Below, piece after piece: positions 8,434-16,561 of a stretch of 64,000 nucleotides of DNA; position 1 is the first letter of the stretch, and every line of letters begins with the position of its first letter. The notes under the pieces are model-generated. The model was not told the DNA's origin and ran no database searches. It worked only from the letters and a program-made list of their open reading frames with translations. The stretch is from assembly GCA_963665165.1 (NCBI GenBank), contig OY761989.1:682001-746000 (forward strand). The letters are read 5' to 3'. This DNA comes from G963663315 sp963665165. Lineage in GTDB: Bacteria; Pseudomonadota; Gammaproteobacteria; Arenicellales; Poriferihabitantaceae. A program made the translations under genes and the position numbers.

Positions 8434-8562
8434 CTGAAATGACTGCCCGGATCGGCCATCAAGCATTCACACTCTGACGCACCGGGAGCGGTCGGGGCGC
8501 CAGCTACCCGACCGGTTGGCGCGTGGCTTTTTCTTCCATCGGACCCCTTCGGGAATCGTAGA

Positions 8563-9898
8563 TCAGGCCTGCAAGGCCTGGCTGATCAATTTGGCGGTCT
8601 TGAGGCCGGATTTATGGGCGCCGGCGACTGTGGCCCAGTCGTCACGGCTCAATGCCTCGCCGGCAAACCAGATACGCCCTGCAATATTCTTGCGAAGCTT
8701 GCGCCTTGCTTTTGCGCCGCCTGGCTCGGCGCTGGCGTAGGAGCCCTGAACCAGGGGATTGGTTGACCATTCGGCGACATCTGTTCCGAGCAGGTTGCGG
8801 TCCACCGCGCCACCGAACATCCGGCGCAATTCTTCAAGCACGAAATCCAGCGTGGCAGCCTCGCCTTCCTGGGCCAGTTGCCGGGCGAAGTCGCCACCGA
8901 TGTCGCAGTAACTGATTCCGGTCCCGGAGGCATCAATGAGGGCGGCAAATCCTTTGGGTGACCCGTTCGATAGTTCGTTTACCTTGTAATAGAAATAACC
9001 GTCTTCGCCCACTCCAAAAAAATTCTCTTTGAACCGCAGCGCCACATGGGTATAGTGCCCCATGGTGAGTTGATGCATTGCCTCTTCCATATCAGGGGGC
9101 AGCGCTGGTTCGAAAGCAATGCTACCGGAAGCAAGCGCCCCCGTGGAAACGGTGACCACCACGGCCCTGGCATTCAGTGTGCCTTTGTCCGTATCGATCC
9201 GGACGCCCTGGCTACCCCACCGTATCCGTTGCGCTTTGGTGTTCAGCGTGACTGGAACGTCGCGGGCGCTATGGGCGAAGAGAGTTCCAAACCCCTCCCG
9301 GCAATAGTAATCCGTGCCATCTTCGGCGCTGTACCAATCAGCGCAGGAGAAGTGGTCGAAATCCTTGGCCATTTCGTAGGGGCCGAGCGCGAGGTGAACA
9401 GAATGGCTCCAGGCGCCGAGGTCGGGCATGACCGAAGCGGGTGATACGTCTTGTCTCCCTCGGCCCGCCCTGGTAATGGCTCGCAAGGCATCCTCAACCG
9501 CATCGCCAAAGGCCATGATTTCCGCTTCCGTCGCCTTGCGATCACCAATCCGGAGGACCTCATCGTCGGGCGATTCGTATAGGGTGAAACCGTTCCTGAT
9601 GCCGTAGTCGGCGAAAGGGTTGGCCTCACGGTAATGCAACCAGTGCGCACCGGTATCGTAAGGGGACGCCAAAGATGTCGTGATCGGTGTGGACCCTGCC
9701 ACCGATCCGGTCCGCTGCCTCAATCACGGTAACGTCGTACCCTTTCTGTCGCAATTCCCGGGCCGCGGAGATGCCGGCTGCGCCCGCGCCAATGACGACG
9801 ACATCGTTTTCACTCGCTCCCGCACTGGCTGGCAAAACCACTCCAGTGGCCGCCGCCGCGCCAAGTTGCAGGAATTTACGCCTCGAGTAGATATTCAT
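8563..9898 (-). pseudogene. Tat-exported FAD amine oxidase, frameshifted
   Basis: Flavin monoamine oxidase-family protein, probably periplasmic. The N-terminus MNIYSRRKFLQLGAAAATG is a twin-arginine signal. It is followed by the dinucleotide-binding motif VVVIGAGAAGISAARELR and GGRVHTDHDIFGVP. The frame is then lost, and the continuation YDTGAHWLHYREANPF is in the neighbouring frame. It runs through FAD-binding and substrate-domain segments to the C-terminal IWFAGEALSRDDWATVAGAHKSG. Removing one base from the four-G run at 9662-9665 (CCCC on the coding strand) restores a continuous protein of about 444 residues. It may be a real +1 mutation or a homopolymer sequencing error; nothing else in the gene looks decayed. 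Confidence 0.8.
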
Positions 9899-9947
9899 GG
9901 TTTTTCTTCTGGAAGCATTCGCTGAACATTTCCCGAATTTTCAAAAT

Positions 9948-9984
9948 ACAACAAATTAGCCTGATTTAACAGGCTATTTGTTGT
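9948..9984. repeat. Palindrome at left edge of the fusA duplication
   Basis: Left arm ACAACAAATTAGCCTG (9948-9963), loop ATTTAA, right arm CAGGCTATTTGTTGT (9970-9984), with a single bulged T. The second copy near 13026-13057 keeps only the inner part of the left arm. It could act as a bidirectional terminator, as an operator or as a recombination site. The 153-bp repeat begins inside its left arm. Confidence 0.5.
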
Positions 9985-10103
9985 ATCATCGCGCCCCTTG
10001 GAAATGGCCGGCCCGGCTATTGCCGAAACCACTCTCTTTAGCGCAATTTCAAATCACTTACAGCCATGAAAGACTTGACCAAGTATAGAAACATCGGGAT
10101 TTT
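9951..10103 (+). repeat. 153-bp direct repeat, left copy (fusA upstream plus first codons)
   Basis: Identical base for base to 13026-13178. It contains the fusA leader, ribosome site, ATG (10066) and the first 12-13 codons (MKDLTKYRNIGI). At 10104 the match stops: copy 1 reads GTGGAG where intact fusA continues with T then GCACATGTCG. It bounds the inserted island on its left side, and the fusA fragment here is not functional. Confidence 0.9.
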
Positions 10104-10551
10104 GTGGAGTCTGTACGCGCAACAAAATCAGGGATATGGGAGCCAGGACTCTGTTGGGGAATTATTCCAGGAGCTTCGGACGTCTTCCACAGCCGTTGAA
10201 GGTACCTGATCTGGACATCTTCTGAACAAACCAGGAAAACCCGACCCGGTTGAGTATCCGCCTCACACCCCACGCATCCGGGATGCCAAATGCTTAATTT
10301 CCAGCCCAATTGAAGGAAGACCAAAAACGCTATGTTTTCAACCTCTTGGTGGACTCGTGACCTTCCATCTCCCGTTCCACGAACCTCTACTTAGTCGCAT
10401 CCTCAGGACACGACCTTAGCGGCACTTGTCCCTGACCCGCAAGGCACTCCGCCCGACAAGAGGGCAGCGCTGCTGCCTGTTCATGTCCGCTGCGATACAC
10501 CAAGCTGACGGGCAAGGCACTACAAGCAGACCGGACGCCGGAGCGTCAGCT
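10104..10551. other. Non-coding left part of the island
   Basis: No gene with recognisable domains or good initiation signals. It contains the 61-bp hydrolase-end repeat at 10183-10243 and otherwise unexplained sequence downstream of the DUF429-like gene stop. Confidence 0.4.
10183..10243 (+). repeat. 61-bp dispersed repeat: relic of an alpha/beta hydrolase 3-prime end
   Basis: Matches 57 of 61 positions with the reverse complement of 18765-18825. In the partner locus this segment holds the last codons (FFHSR stop) of the exported alpha/beta hydrolase and its downstream flank. Here only VFHSR and a stop remain in frame. The repeat is therefore a gene-end relic inside the island, not an independent element. 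Confidence 0.7.
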
Positions 10552-11229
10552 TCAGTAATGCTGGCCCAACTTTGCTGCTGGTGAACACTCTGCGTCGGGC
10601 CGGACAACGACGCAGGGCATGCGCAGCAGGTCCAGGTTTGTGGACCATCCGGCCCACAAAATCGCACCTCCAATCAACGACCGAACCTGTGGCTCCGGTT
10701 TACACTGTTCAGCGGGGTCTGGTAGGCGATCAGCGAATTCACGACAAGCAATCAAGGCATCCTCTGCATCTTCTGATCCGCCTCTTTTGCTTTTGCCGGT
10801 CACGAATGCTTCCCAAAAGAATAGCGCGGACTCACTGTCCGAAAACTCCGACCAAGCCAGATGTACCGACGGAAGCGAGGTCCCCCGCTGGTTCAGTCGA
10901 CACCGCAGCTCGTCAAGAATCCACGCGACTTGGGTGACGCCAGTGGCAAGCACGGCAGCCCCGGCCGCGGCCGACCAAGCGCGATTCCCATCCACTCGAC
11001 GGCCTTTCGTGAGGCACTGCGGCTTCGTCGGAACAGGCACCCAGAGCGGGCATTCGAAGCCGAGCGCCACCTTACGCCCTTTCGCTATAGTGCAAGCAAT
11101 GTCATCAACAAAGGCCACAATGCAGTTGCCCATATGGCTTTGATCTCCGACGAGGCGTGCCCATCCAAAGCGCTTCTTGGCGACAGACCCGATGTCGGCG
11201 CAATAGATCGTTAGTTCTTCACACGTCAT
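10552..11229 (-). CDS. DUF429-like protein of unknown function
   Basis: 225 residues from ATG 11229. The beginning LTIYCADIGSVAKKRFGWARL resembles the start of an RNase H-like or DUF429-type fold, with an early acidic residue. Conserved-looking blocks are VALGFECPLWVPVP, NRAWSAAAGAAVLATGV, ALFFWEAFVTG and EDAEDALIACREFADRLPDP. No transmembrane segment. Its ATG overlaps the TGA of the upstream nuclease-like gene (ATGA), so translation is probably coupled. I am sure it is a gene, moderately sure of the family, and propose no biochemical function. Confidence 0.6.
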   Translation of the reverse strand: MTCEELTIYCADIGSVAKKRFGWARLVGDQSHMGNCIVAFVDDIACTIAKGRKVALGFECPLWVPVPTKPQCLTKGRRVDGNRAWSAAAGAAVLATGVTQVAWILDELRCRLNQRGTSLPSVHLAWSEFSDSESALFFWEAFVTGKSKRGGSEDAEDALIACREFADRLPDPAEQCKPEPQVRSLIGGAILWAGWSTNLDLLRMPCVVVRPDAECSPAAKLGQHY

Positions 11230-11660
11230 CGCGTAGCCTCCGGCGAACTGCCGTCGCCACATTTCATTTTCCGCACGGTTCGATCATGCTGAACCAAAAA
11301 CACGACTATGTTGAGTGCTGTTAAAGCGGGAGCAATATCTTCAACCAATTTTATGTGACCCTCAGTACAAGGAAGTGCGATGCCTGCCTTGTGTCTTCCA
11401 TTGCTGACCACAGTAGCAGCCTCGTAAAGTGCTCTAGAAACGTGGTTCTTTCTCTGGTTTCCGTTGAAAGGTTTTCCGAAGCGATTCGTTCCACACTTGC
11501 TTGATGTCTCTCCCTTAGCTTCTATGGCGATAGAAGACTGGCCTTTCCGTGCCAAGATGTCGAAACCCCGTTGAACAGTGCTACTGGTATTTTCAATGTT
11601 CCAGCCGCCGTCTTGCAAATGCAAAACGACGGCTTCGATGACATCGTTTTCGGTAAGCAT
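11226..11660 (-). CDS. PD-(D/E)xK-type restriction-endonuclease-like protein
   Basis: 144 residues from ATG 11660, chosen because similarity starts at MLTENDVIEAVVLHLQDGGW; the frame is open back to 11732. A nuclease signature is present: RGFDIL with D34, then IAIEAKGE with E47 and K49, which matches the D...ExK catalytic pattern of Mrr/VRR-type nucleases. No methyltransferase is adjacent. It overlaps the DUF429-like gene by 4 bp, forming a two-gene unit inside the fusA-flanked island. Defence or element maintenance are both possible. Confidence 0.65.
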   Translation of the reverse strand: MLTENDVIEAVVLHLQDGGWNIENTSSTVQRGFDILARKGQSSIAIEAKGETSSKCGTNRFGKPFNGNQRKNHVSRALYEAATVVSNGRHKAGIALPCTEGHIKLVEDIAPALTALNIVVFLVQHDRTVRKMKCGDGSSPEATR

Positions 11661-11713
11661 AAGCTTTCTCTCAGAGGTCAATCCATCAGCCGATCCTATC
11701 CCATCCCGTTCGC

Positions 11714-11899
11714 TTAGGGTTGAACTGGGCATAATTTGTCCTGAATCACTGCCGCCACTCGCTCCGCGGCTTGACTCAGTGTCGCGTTGTCGAGATGGAC
11801 ATAGCGGTTGGTGGTGCTGGCCCGCCGGTGACCAAGCAGGCGTCCCGCAACATGAAGACTCTCCCCACGCATCCCAATGCCCGTTGACACTAAAGCCAA
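11714..11899 (-). pseudogene. Tyrosine recombinase (integrase) C-terminal relic
   Basis: Reads MRGESLHVAGRLLGHRRAST, then TNRYVHLDNATLSQAAERVA. This is the end of a phage-type integrase, with the LLGHRxxxTTxRYxHL box that carries the catalytic histidine and tyrosine. The arm-binding and core-binding domains and the first catalytic Arg are missing; upstream DNA in all frames shows no integrase residues. It lies in the middle of the fusA-flanked island and may be what remains of its mobilisation gene. Confidence 0.72.
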
Positions 11900-11940
11900 C
11901 GATGTCGGTAGGTATCGAAAATCATCGCATCTACAATGGG

Positions 11941-12210
11941 TTAGCCAATACCTGCGATTCGTTCTTCCTCTTCTTCACCACGCCTCGGTTTACGCCCAAG
12001 ACACGACTGTAGCTCAGCTGACACTCGATCAGTAAATTCCAAACTTGAGCTTTCCACCAACGAACGCCTGTGCGCATGTGCATAGCCAGTTGGCTCTCGG
12101 CTTGGTATGGAACCACTAAGCCTTGCAGTCAGGCGCACAAAGCCCTTACTCGGATCGCCGCAATAAGTAAAAGAGGTATACTTTGTTACTGTGTCGATTC
12201 GAAATAGCAT
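11941..12210 (-). CDS. Hypothetical short protein (doubtful)
   Basis: An open frame of 89 codons starting at ATG 12210 that overlaps the end of the preceding gene by 25 bp. The C-terminus is charged and glutamate-rich (RKPRRGEEEEERIAGIG). No known domain, no signal peptide and no strong ribosome site. It may be spurious; listed because the stretch is otherwise empty and all neighbours run the same way. Confidence 0.2.
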   Translation of the reverse strand: MLFRIDTVTKYTSFTYCGDPSKGFVRLTARLSGSIPSREPTGYAHAHRRSLVESSSLEFTDRVSAELQSCLGRKPRRGEEEEERIAGIG

Positions 12211-12563
12211 GAATTATACCATTTAAGAAGATATTGGTATTTCGGGCAAATATTCTCCGCCAATGGACAGAACGGACCGGTCTTGTCTCGACCATCGTTG
12301 ACACCATCAGCTTTCCTGTAGAGCCTAAAGCGACCAGCCGCATCTCTGGTCAAATAGCGGTTGCGGCTACCGCCGCGCTGGGGATTGTTCTTATCCCTTT
12401 GTCGATCCTCCGAGCCTACCAAATGATGCGTGATCATAACTGGCGAAATGGTCGCCGCGAACATTGTTTGTATTTTGGCGTCGATCTGCGCTTTCGACAC
12501 TGTGGTTGTCGCTCGAATGTCAGGGTAAATCAGAGTCCCAACTGCAATCCAAATCTTATTCAT
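12186..12563 (-). CDS. Conserved hypothetical protein (DUF7669-like)
   Basis: 125 residues from ATG 12563 (MNKIWIAVGTLIYP). Features that look conserved are PVMITHHLVGSEDRQRD, the basic RGGSRNRYL, GRFRLYRKADG and the C-terminal CPKYQYLLKWY. The arrangement recalls small HTH-like domains of the DUF7669 type that occur next to restriction genes; I am not certain of that assignment. AT-rich. It follows a smaller open frame by 36 bp in the same orientation and belongs to the inserted island. Confidence 0.5.
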   Translation of the reverse strand: MNKIWIAVGTLIYPDIRATTTVSKAQIDAKIQTMFAATISPVMITHHLVGSEDRQRDKNNPQRGGSRNRYLTRDAAGRFRLYRKADGVNDGRDKTGPFCPLAENICPKYQYLLKWYNSCYFESTQ

Positions 12564-12599
12564 TTTTGTCATGTCAACAAACTCCTGGTTTCTTACTTC

Positions 12600-12761
12600 T
12601 CACTGAAAATGTTCTGGATCTTCGAGTATATTTTTCCATTTGGTTCTGTCGCATTCGAGCGCATCAAACTTGCCTTTGATTTGTTCTGTGGCACACTCCA
12701 CTGCATTCATCATATAGCCAGAGCTGGTTACCTTCGGTATCGTGCACCCGTGGGCTCGCAT
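12600..12761 (-). CDS. Small hypothetical protein, 53 residues
   Basis: Continuous frame beginning MRAHGCTIPKVTSSGYMMNA and ending at TGA 12600-12602. It is open further upstream to a TAA, so an alternative GTG start could add a few residues (LIVIQQ). The composition, helical with several charged residues (TEQIKGKFDALECDRTKW), looks protein-like more than random. It sits just upstream of the 12186-12563 gene. No known family. Confidence 0.3.
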   Translation of the reverse strand: MRAHGCTIPKVTSSGYMMNAVECATEQIKGKFDALECDRTKWKNILEDPEHFQ

Positions 12762-12763
12762 TT

Positions 12764-13025
12764 GTTGAATCACTATGAGTTGTAATATGCGATCATTTTC
12801 TTGAACAAACAGGTGAATTTGCTTGATTTGGTCCTCGGTATGTTATCTCGAACACTGCGGCTGTTGCAAATGGGCGCTCCGCTCCAGCGTATACTAATCC
12901 AGCCATTCGGTGGTGGCTTCTTCATTTTCAGGAACCGTTGGAGTCATTCAATGCTACTGATTGTTTTTGTCGTTTGCTTCTTTGCCATCCTCTTCAACAA
13001 GATAATCCTTTGTGCATGATTTTTG
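12764..13025. other. Right end of the island, no gene seen
   Basis: AT-rich. Frames are short on both strands, and a hydrophobic plus-strand reading at its right end (MLLIVFVVCFFAILFNK) lacks a ribosome site. It ends exactly where the second 153-bp repeat begins. Confidence 0.35.
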
Positions 13026-13178
13026 ACAAATTAGCCTGATTTAACAGGCTATTTGTTGTATCATCGCGCCCCTTGGAAATGGCCGGCCCGGCTATTGCCG
13101 AAACCACTCTCTTTAGCGCAATTTCAAATCACTTACAGCCATGAAAGACTTGACCAAGTATAGAAACATCGGGATTTT
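13026..13178 (+). repeat. 153-bp direct repeat, right copy (at intact fusA)
   Basis: Identical to 9951-10103, offset 3075 bp. It covers the fusA upstream region and the first 12-13 codons. The bases just left of it differ from copy 1 (G against A), so it is a precise repeat boundary. The right copy feeds into the full-length gene. Confidence 0.9.
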
Positions 13179-15228
13179 TGCACATGTCGATGCAGGGAAA
13201 ACGACTACCACGGAACGAATTTTGAGTCTGACCGGCAAGATTCATAAAATCGGTGAAGTGCACGATGGTGAAGCGACGACAGATTTCATGGATCAGGAGC
13301 GCGAGCGCGGAATTACGATCCAGTCGGCGGCAACCAGCGCGTTCTGGGACGGGCATCGCCTGAATATTATCGATACTCCGGGCCATGTCGATTTTACGAT
13401 TGAAGTTTATCGTTCGCTGAAAGTGCTGGACGGCGGCGTCGGTGTGTTCTGCGGTTCCGGGGGGGTTGAGCCGCAATCGGAAACAAACTGGCGGTATGCC
13501 AATGATTCCGGGGTTGCACGGATTATTTTCGTCAACAAGCTGGACCGCCTCGGTGCTGATTTTTATCGTGTGGTTGATCAGATCAGGAATATTCTGGGCG
13601 CAAAACCCCTGGTTTTGACTTTGCCTATCGGCATTGAAGATGAATTTGTCGGGGTGGTTGACCTGTTGACTCGCAAGGCCTGGGTCTGGGATGGGTCCGG
13701 TGACCCGCAGAACTATCGAATCGAGGAACCCCCGGCTGACATGGCCGGCCGGATCGAGCAATATCGCGAGGAACTGGTCGAGGCCGCCCTGGAACACGAT
13801 GATGCCGCGATGGAAAAATATCTCGATGGTGAAGAACCGGACGTGGATACCGTCAAGGCGTGTATCCGCAAAGGCACGATTGATCTTGACTTCTTCCCGA
13901 CCCTTTGTGGTTCCGCGTTCAAGAACAAGGGGATTCAACCGGTATTGAATGCGGTGGTTGATTATCTGCCGAATCCTGTCGAGGTCAAGCCACAACCCGA
14001 GGTCGATCTTGAAGGAGTCGAAACCGGAAGTTATGCGATTGTCGATCCCGGCAAACCGATGCGCGCCCTGGCGTTCAAGATCATGGATGACCGGTATGGG
14101 GCATTGACGTTCCTGCGCGTCTACTCAGGAACAATCGCCAAGGGGGCGACCGTGTTGAATACCGCCACTGGCAAGACCGAGCGAATCGGGCGGATTGTTG
14201 AAATGCACGCTGATTCCAGAGAGGATCTGACCTCGGCGCAGGCCGGGGATATTGTCGCGGCGCTGGGCATGAAAAATGTCAAAACCGGCCATACCCTGTG
14301 TGACCCGGACAACCCCGCTACCCTGGAGCCGATGGTATTCCCCGATCCGGTGATTTTCATGTCGGTCGCGCCTAAAAACAAGGCGGCATCGGAAAAGATG
14401 GGTATCGCCCTGGGCAAGATGGTATCGGAGGATCCGTCTTTTCATGTCAGCACCGACGATGACAGCGGGGAAACCATTTTACAGGGAATGGGTGAACTGC
14501 ATCTCGATATCAAGGTGGATCTGTTGAAACGAACCCACGGAGTCGAGGTGGAAGTGGGCAAGCCCCAGGTGGCTTACCGCGAGACCATTACGCAGAGCCT
14601 GTCGGATACGTATATCCACAAGAAGCAGACCGGCGGCGCCGGGCAGTTCGGTAAAATCGACTACAGGATCGAACCGGCGGAAGCCGGTTCCGGTTATCAG
14701 TTTGAATCGAAGGTGACCGGCGGGAATGTCCCCCGTGAATTCTGGCCGGCGATAGACAAGGGGTTCAGGGAGTGCATGGAGACCGGGATACTGGCCGGAT
14801 ACCCCTGTATTGACGTCAAGGTGACCTTGCTGGATGGCGCGTACCATGCGGTGGATTCCTCCGCAGTGGCGTTCGAACTGGCGGCCAGGGCCGCTTACCG
14901 GCAGTCCATGGGGAAGGCTGGCCCCCAGTTGCTGGAGCCGATCATGAAAGTGGATGTGTTCACTCCCGAGGCCAATGTCGGAGATGTGATCGGTGACCTC
15001 AACCGGCGCCGCGGAATGATCCGGTCCCAGGATGCCGGGGCGGTTGGCGTCCGTATCAAGGGCGACGTGCCGCTTTCCGACATGTTCGGCTACATCGGCG
15101 ACCTGCGGACGCTGACTTCAGGACGCGGACAGTTCTCGATGGAGTTTTCCCACTACATGCCCTGTCCGAAAAACGTGGCTGAAGGCGTGATCAGGGAAAC
15201 CCTGGAAAGAAACGCGGCCAAATCCTGA
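13141..15228 (+). CDS. fusA2: Elongation factor G (EF-G2 type)
   Basis: GTPase that drives ribosomal translocation, or in EF-G2 paralogues ribosome recycling or specialised roles. 695 residues, full length. G1 AHVDAGKTTTTERIL at 15-29, switch region RGITIQSAA, G3 DTPGHVDF near 80, G4 NKLDRLGADF near 134, and domains II-V through to HYMPCPKNVAEGVI. The reading ILSLTGKIHKIGEVHDGEA and CGSGGVEPQSETNWRY match the second EF-G of Vibrio-like gammaproteobacteria. It is not next to rpsL, rpsG or tuf, which also fits a paralogue outside the str operon. Its first 38 bp and its leader are duplicated at 9951-10103. Confidence 0.93.
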   Translation: MKDLTKYRNIGIFAHVDAGKTTTTERILSLTGKIHKIGEVHDGEATTDFMDQERERGITIQSAATSAFWDGHRLNIIDTPGHVDFTIEVYRSLKVLDGGVGVFCGSGGVEPQSETNWRYANDSGVARIIFVNKLDRLGADFYRVVDQIRNILGAKPLVLTLPIGIEDEFVGVVDLLTRKAWVWDGSGDPQNYRIEEPPADMAGRIEQYREELVEAALEHDDAAMEKYLDGEEPDVDTVKACIRKGTIDLDFFPTLCGSAFKNKGIQPVLNAVVDYLPNPVEVKPQPEVDLEGVETGSYAIVDPGKPMRALAFKIMDDRYGALTFLRVYSGTIAKGATVLNTATGKTERIGRIVEMHADSREDLTSAQAGDIVAALGMKNVKTGHTLCDPDNPATLEPMVFPDPVIFMSVAPKNKAASEKMGIALGKMVSEDPSFHVSTDDDSGETILQGMGELHLDIKVDLLKRTHGVEVEVGKPQVAYRETITQSLSDTYIHKKQTGGAGQFGKIDYRIEPAEAGSGYQFESKVTGGNVPREFWPAIDKGFRECMETGILAGYPCIDVKVTLLDGAYHAVDSSAVAFELAARAAYRQSMGKAGPQLLEPIMKVDVFTPEANVGDVIGDLNRRRGMIRSQDAGAVGVRIKGDVPLSDMFGYIGDLRTLTSGRGQFSMEFSHYMPCPKNVAEGVIRETLERNAAKS

Positions 15229-15310
15229 CGGCTCTGCGTAACTTTCAAACGTGGGTGCCACAGGTATCGCAATTTAACGTCTCACGCTTCTTGTTCCGGG
15301 TGACCAGGTT

Positions 15311-16525
15311 ATGAACACTCTTGACAGACCTCAAACAATCCACTTCGAGAATGGCGTCAAGCATAAGCCGACGTTTTCTGCGGCAGAAATGAATCGTCGC
15401 TTGACCAGGCTTCGCGCTTGCATGGAGGCGGCCAATATAGACGCCACGCTATTCACTTCGATTCATAACGTCAACTATTACGCCGACTTCGTTTATTGTT
15501 CCTTTGGTCGTCCGTATGGTCTGGTGGTGACGCATGACGCGCAGACCACGGTCAGCGCCAATATCGACGGTGGCCAGCCGTGGCGCCGGAGCCTGGCCGA
15601 TAATATCGTTTATACGGATTGGCAACGGGACAATTTTTTTCGCGCGCTGCAAAAACTGATCCATGGCAAGGTCCGTGTTGGTATAGAGCACGACCATCTG
15701 GCCCTGGAACATCACGCAAAATTGACTGAATTTCTGCCAGATGCCGAGTTCGTCGACATTGGAGCGCCCACCATGAAGATGCGCATGGTTAAATCTCCCG
15801 AGGAGCATGCGTTGATCCGACAGGGAGCGCGTATCTCGGATATCGGTGGCGCGGCCTGTGTAGAGGCTGTTGCAGAGGGGGTGCCTGAGTATGAGGTGGC
15901 CATGCATTCAACCCGGGCGATGGTGCGTGCGATCGCGAATACCTATCCACATACCGCATTGATGGATACCTGGACCTGGTTCCAGTCCGGCATCAACACC
16001 GATGGCGCCCATAATCCGCTTACGACCAGACGCATCGGGAAAGGGGATATCCTGAGCCTGAACTGCTTCTCAATGATTTCAGGCTACTATCAGGCGCTCG
16101 AACGCACGCTGTTTTTACACCACGTTTCGGATCGCGCGCTGGAACTCTGGGAAATTAACTGTGAGGTGCATCGTAAAGGATTGGAGCTGGTCCGTCCGGG
16201 TATGAAATGTTGTGAGGTGGCCGCCGAACTGAACGAGATTTTTCTGCACTATGGATTATTGCAGTACCGTACCTTCGGTTATGGCCATTCTTTCGGTTCG
16301 CTGTCCCACTATTACGGGCGTGAGGCGGGGCTTGAGTTTCGGGAAGACATCGAGACCGTACTCGAGCCGGGTATGGTGGTTTCAATAGAGCCGATGATCA
16401 CATTGCCGGAGGGTATGGAAGGCGCAGGTGGCTACCGTGAGCACGATATCCTGATTGTCACCGGGGATGGGGCCGAAAACATCACGCGCTTTCCGTTTGG
16501 TCCGGAGCATAATGTAATCGGTTGA
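15311..16525 (+). CDS. Creatinase (creatine amidinohydrolase)
   Basis: Hydrolyses creatine to sarcosine and urea. The 404 residues are collinear with Pseudomonas creatinase: IHNVNYYADFVYCSFGRPYG near 51, SANIDGGQPWRRSLADNIVY, FQSGINTDGAHNP with the catalytic His at 234, YGHSFGSLSHYYGREAGLE near 324 and GYREHDILIV near 374. It has the pita-bread fold of M24 peptidases without the full metal-ligand set, as creatinases do. Cytoplasmic. Spaced 82 bp from fusA2. No sarcosine oxidase or creatininase is in this window. Confidence 0.92.
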   Translation: MNTLDRPQTIHFENGVKHKPTFSAAEMNRRLTRLRACMEAANIDATLFTSIHNVNYYADFVYCSFGRPYGLVVTHDAQTTVSANIDGGQPWRRSLADNIVYTDWQRDNFFRALQKLIHGKVRVGIEHDHLALEHHAKLTEFLPDAEFVDIGAPTMKMRMVKSPEEHALIRQGARISDIGGAACVEAVAEGVPEYEVAMHSTRAMVRAIANTYPHTALMDTWTWFQSGINTDGAHNPLTTRRIGKGDILSLNCFSMISGYYQALERTLFLHHVSDRALELWEINCEVHRKGLELVRPGMKCCEVAAELNEIFLHYGLLQYRTFGYGHSFGSLSHYYGREAGLEFREDIETVLEPGMVVSIEPMITLPEGMEGAGGYREHDILIVTGDGAENITRFPFGPEHNVIG

Positions 16526-16561
16526 ACCTTCAGGGCTGGAAGTTTGCGACATCCTCGCGGC

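Noticed and set aside
8494..8530. Terminator-like hairpin between the fic and amine oxidase genes
   Set aside because: GCGCCA/TGGCGC arms are followed by T residues only on the plus strand, where no gene ends; both neighbours are on the minus strand.
13020..13065. TTGACA at 13023-13028 as -35 of fusA2
   Set aside because: No acceptable -10 sits 16-18 bp downstream, and the hexamer is created only at the repeat edge; the fusA promoter is more probably within the shared 153 bp.
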